NCBI RefSeq assembly: GCF_028830055.1
Contig: NZ_CP101655.1
Coordinates: 2,600,498-2,664,497, forward strand
Origin: Pseudomonas serboccidentalis
Lineage (GTDB): Bacteria; Pseudomonadota; Gammaproteobacteria; Pseudomonadales; Pseudomonadaceae
Direction of reading: 5' to 3'
DNA length: 64,000 nucleotides
Below are positions 62,034 to 64,000 of this stretch, in pieces. Each line of letters starts with the position of its first letter. Positions within the stretch are counted from its first letter, which is position 1. The position numbers and the translations under genes are program-made. Below the pieces are notes generated by a model. That model had not been told where the DNA came from, searched no databases, and saw nothing but the letters and a program-made list of their open reading frames with translations.

Positions 62034-63376
62034 ACACGAGCCCACGGCAAAAAATCCTCATCGTCGACGACGAGCCGGATATCCGCGAACTCCTGGAAAT
62101 CACCCTGGGACGGATGAAACTCGACACCTTCAGCGCGCGCAACCTCGGCGAAGCCCAAGCGCTGTTGCAGCGCACTGCGTTCGACCTGTGCCTGACCGAC
62201 ATGCGCCTGCCGGACGGCACAGGGCTGGAGCTGGTGCAGCACATCCAGCAACGTTATCCACAAGTGCCGGTGGCGATGATCACCGCATACGGCAGCCTGG
62301 AAACCGCAATCAACGCCCTGAAGGCCGGGGCCTTCGACTTTCTCACCAAACCGGTTGACCTCACGCGCCTGCGAGAACTGGTCAACACCGCGCTGCGCAT
62401 GCCTGCCACCGGCGGCAGCGTTACGTCGATCGACCGCCGACTGCTGGGCGACTCGCCGCCGATGCGCGCCTTGCGCAAACAAATCGACAAGCTAGCCCGC
62501 AGTCAGGCACCGGTTTATATCAGCGGCGAATCCGGCAGCGGCAAAGAGCTGGTCGCGCGACTGATCCACGAACAGGGGCCGCGCGCTCAACAGCCGTTTG
62601 TGCCAGTCAACTGCGGAGCGATTCCGTCGGAGCTGATGGAGAGCGAGTTTTTCGGGCATCGCAAAGGCAGCTTCACCGGCGCAGTGGACGACAAACCAGG
62701 CCTGTTTCAGGCCGCGCAAGGTGGCACTCTGTTTCTCGACGAAGTGGCGGACCTGCCACTGTCGATGCAAGTAAAACTGCTGCGGGCGATTCAGGAAAAA
62801 GCCGTGCGCAGCATCGGCGGCCAGCAGGAAACCGTGGTCGACGTGCGCATTCTTTGCGCCACGCACAAGGATCTCGAAGCAGAAGTCGCCGCCGAACGTT
62901 TTCGCCAGGACCTGTATTACCGGTTGAACGTGATCGAGCTACGGGTGCCGTCTCTGCGCGAACGACGCGACGACATCGAAGCACTGGCCGCGCACATGCT
63001 CCAGCGCCTGGCCAGCGGCAGCGGCCAGCCGGCTGCCCGCCTGCACCCGCAGGCGCTTGAGGCGCTGAAGAGCTACCGTTTTCCGGGGAATGTACGGGAA
63101 CTGGAGAATGTCCTCGAACGTGCGCACACGCTGTGCGAAAACCAGGTAATCGAGGCTGAGGATTTGCGCCTGAGCGAAGGGAATTGCACGGTCGAGGGCG
63201 GTATTGCCGACCTGACGCAGATCGACAACCTTGAGGATTATCTGGAGAACGTCGAGCGCAAACTGATCCTGCAAGCGCTGGAGGAAACGCGCTGGAATCG
63301 CACGGCAGCGGCGCAGCGGTTGAGTCTGTCGTTTCGGTCGATGCGCTACAGGCTGAAGAAACTCGGCCTGGATTGA
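62030..63376 (+). CDS. pilR: PilR, sigma-54-dependent response regulator for pilin
   Basis: 448 residues from a TTG start overlapping the pilS stop (TTGA). Receiver domain with D57 (LTDMRLPDG), a sigma-54 AAA+ domain with Walker A GESGSGKE and the contact loop GSFTGA (a serine variant of GAFTGA), and a Fis-type HTH (RTAAAQRLSLSFRSMRYRLKK). It activates the RpoN promoter of pilA. Confidence 0.95.
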   Translation: MNTSPRQKILIVDDEPDIRELLEITLGRMKLDTFSARNLGEAQALLQRTAFDLCLTDMRLPDGTGLELVQHIQQRYPQVPVAMITAYGSLETAINALKAGAFDFLTKPVDLTRLRELVNTALRMPATGGSVTSIDRRLLGDSPPMRALRKQIDKLARSQAPVYISGESGSGKELVARLIHEQGPRAQQPFVPVNCGAIPSELMESEFFGHRKGSFTGAVDDKPGLFQAAQGGTLFLDEVADLPLSMQVKLLRAIQEKAVRSIGGQQETVVDVRILCATHKDLEAEVAAERFRQDLYYRLNVIELRVPSLRERRDDIEALAAHMLQRLASGSGQPAARLHPQALEALKSYRFPGNVRELENVLERAHTLCENQVIEAEDLRLSEGNCTVEGGIADLTQIDNLEDYLENVERKLILQALEETRWNRTAAAQRLSLSFRSMRYRLKKLGLD

Positions 63377-63382
63377 GCCGTT

Positions 63383-63459
63383 AAAAGATCGCAGCCTGCG
63401 CCAGCTCCTACCCTGGAATGCGTTTCCTGTAGGAGTTGTCGCAGGCTGCGATCTTTTGC
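63383..63459. repeat. REP pair, type A in reversed topology
   Basis: First copy AAAAGATCGCAGCCTGCGCC...CTCCTA (63383-63410). The second is TGTAGGAGTTGTCGCAGGCT...CTTTTG (63428-63459). The conserved ends face each other, as at 41311. It lies between convergent pilR and thiO. Confidence 0.88.
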
Positions 63460-63466
63460 TTTTGCC

Positions 63467-64000
63467 TTAAAACCGGCCTTCAGGTGCATACGGCGCCGGA
63501 TCAATAATCGGCGCCCGCCCCAGCATCACATCGGCAAACAACTGGCATGACGCCGGCGCCAGCACCAGCCCGTTGCGGTAATGCCCGCAGTTCAGCCACA
63601 AGCCGTCAAAGCCCGGCACTCGCCCGATGTAAGGAATCCCCTCCGGCGAACCCGGGCGCAAACCCGCCCAATGCCCCACCACTTCGGCCTCCGCCAGCGC
63701 CGGCAACAGCTCGATCGCCGACGCCTTGAGGCTCTCCAGCGCGACATCGGTCGGGGTCTTGTCGAAGCCTTCATGCTCCAGGGTACTGCCGATCAGAATG
63801 TGCCCGTCACGACGTGGAATCGCATAACGCCCCTTGGCCAGCACCATGCTCGGCAGGAAATCCGCCGCGCACTTGTAGAGAATCATCTGGCCTTTGACCG
63901 GTTCCACCGGCAGGGTCAGGTCCAGGGTCTTGAGCAGATCACCGCTCCACGCCCCGGCCGTCAGTACCACCTGGTCGCCGCTGATCAGGCCCTTGGACGT
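63467..64000 (-). CDS. thiO: Glycine oxidase ThiO (5' part outside the window)
   Basis: The last 177 codons of a DAO-type FAD enzyme. The segment VLTAGAWSGDLL (FAD-domain strand), PVKGQMILYK, GLRPGSPEGIPYIGRVPG and the ending GHYRNGLVLAPAS are typical of ThiO, which makes iminoglycine for the thiazole moiety of thiamin. The frame continues past the window edge. Confidence 0.92.
   Translation of the reverse strand, partial: TSKGLISGDQVVLTAGAWSGDLLKTLDLTLPVEPVKGQMILYKCAADFLPSMVLAKGRYAIPRRDGHILIGSTLEHEGFDKTPTDVALESLKASAIELLPALAEAEVVGHWAGLRPGSPEGIPYIGRVPGFDGLWLNCGHYRNGLVLAPASCQLFADVMLGRAPIIDPAPYAPEGRF

Overview
The window is core chromosome of a fluorescent-group Pseudomonas (P. fluorescens or a close relative). 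The evidence is the CbrX-CbrA-CbrB-CrcZ regulatory locus, a Fur-controlled PrrF small RNA beside phu-type haem genes, PilA/PilBCD/PilSR, GC-rich codon use, and many REP/REPIN repeats of the fluorescens type. From memory, the order looks like two blocks known from P. aeruginosa (pssA-ilv-phu-dksA-cbr-pan-pgi-acs, then pilABCD-ndh-clpB-bamD-pilSR-thiO) lying side by side. I see no prophage, insertion sequence, CRISPR array or defence island.

Layout. 0-6.3 kb: msrPQ (repair of oxidised periplasmic methionine), pssA, and ilvI-ilvN-ilvC behind a long untranslated leader. 6.4-12.4 kb: small cell-envelope genes, PBP1B, a phosphotransferase/P-loop fusion protein and a pentapeptide-repeat protein. 12.7-18 kb: a TfoX-like protein, a cyclic-nucleotide-binding protein, prrF, and the haem importer phuTUVW with a Fur box at its promoter. 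18-22 kb: a Rieske protein, sfsA, an aminotransferase, dksA and gluQ. 21.9-27 kb: the carbon/nitrogen control locus cbrX-cbrA-cbrB, then crcZ behind a sigma-54 promoter and CbrB-type palindromes. 27.2-36.7 kb: pcnB-folK-panB-panC, then panD, pgi, acs and an MpaB-like protein. 36.8-42 kb: a methyltransferase, a large AsmA-like DUF748 protein and a BON-domain protein. 42.2-47.5 kb: pilA, divergent from pilB-pilC-pilD-coaE-yacG. 47.5-53.7 kb: small envelope proteins, a MOSC protein, NDH-2 and a chemoreceptor. 53.8-57.1 kb: four tRNA genes and clpB. 57.2-64 kb: pgeF-rluD, divergent bamD, a PP0621-like protein, pilS-pilR and the 3' part of thiO.

How it fits together. Iron limitation should relieve Fur repression of both prrF and phuT. 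CbrA/CbrB should drive crcZ through RpoN, and CrcZ carries six A-rich motifs expected to titrate Hfq/Crc. PilS/PilR in the last 4 kb should drive the RpoN promoter of pilA about 18 kb away.

I found no convincing wholly new system. The observations most worth checking are: (i) a sigma-54-like promoter with a perfect 15-bp palindrome and two imperfect copies upstream of the BON gene; (ii) a glucose-6-phosphate isomerase whose usual catalytic glutamate position is glycine; (iii) the 260-nt structured leader of ilvI; (iv) four GTAAC direct repeats upstream of panB; and (v) two opposite REPIN topologies built from the same repeat.
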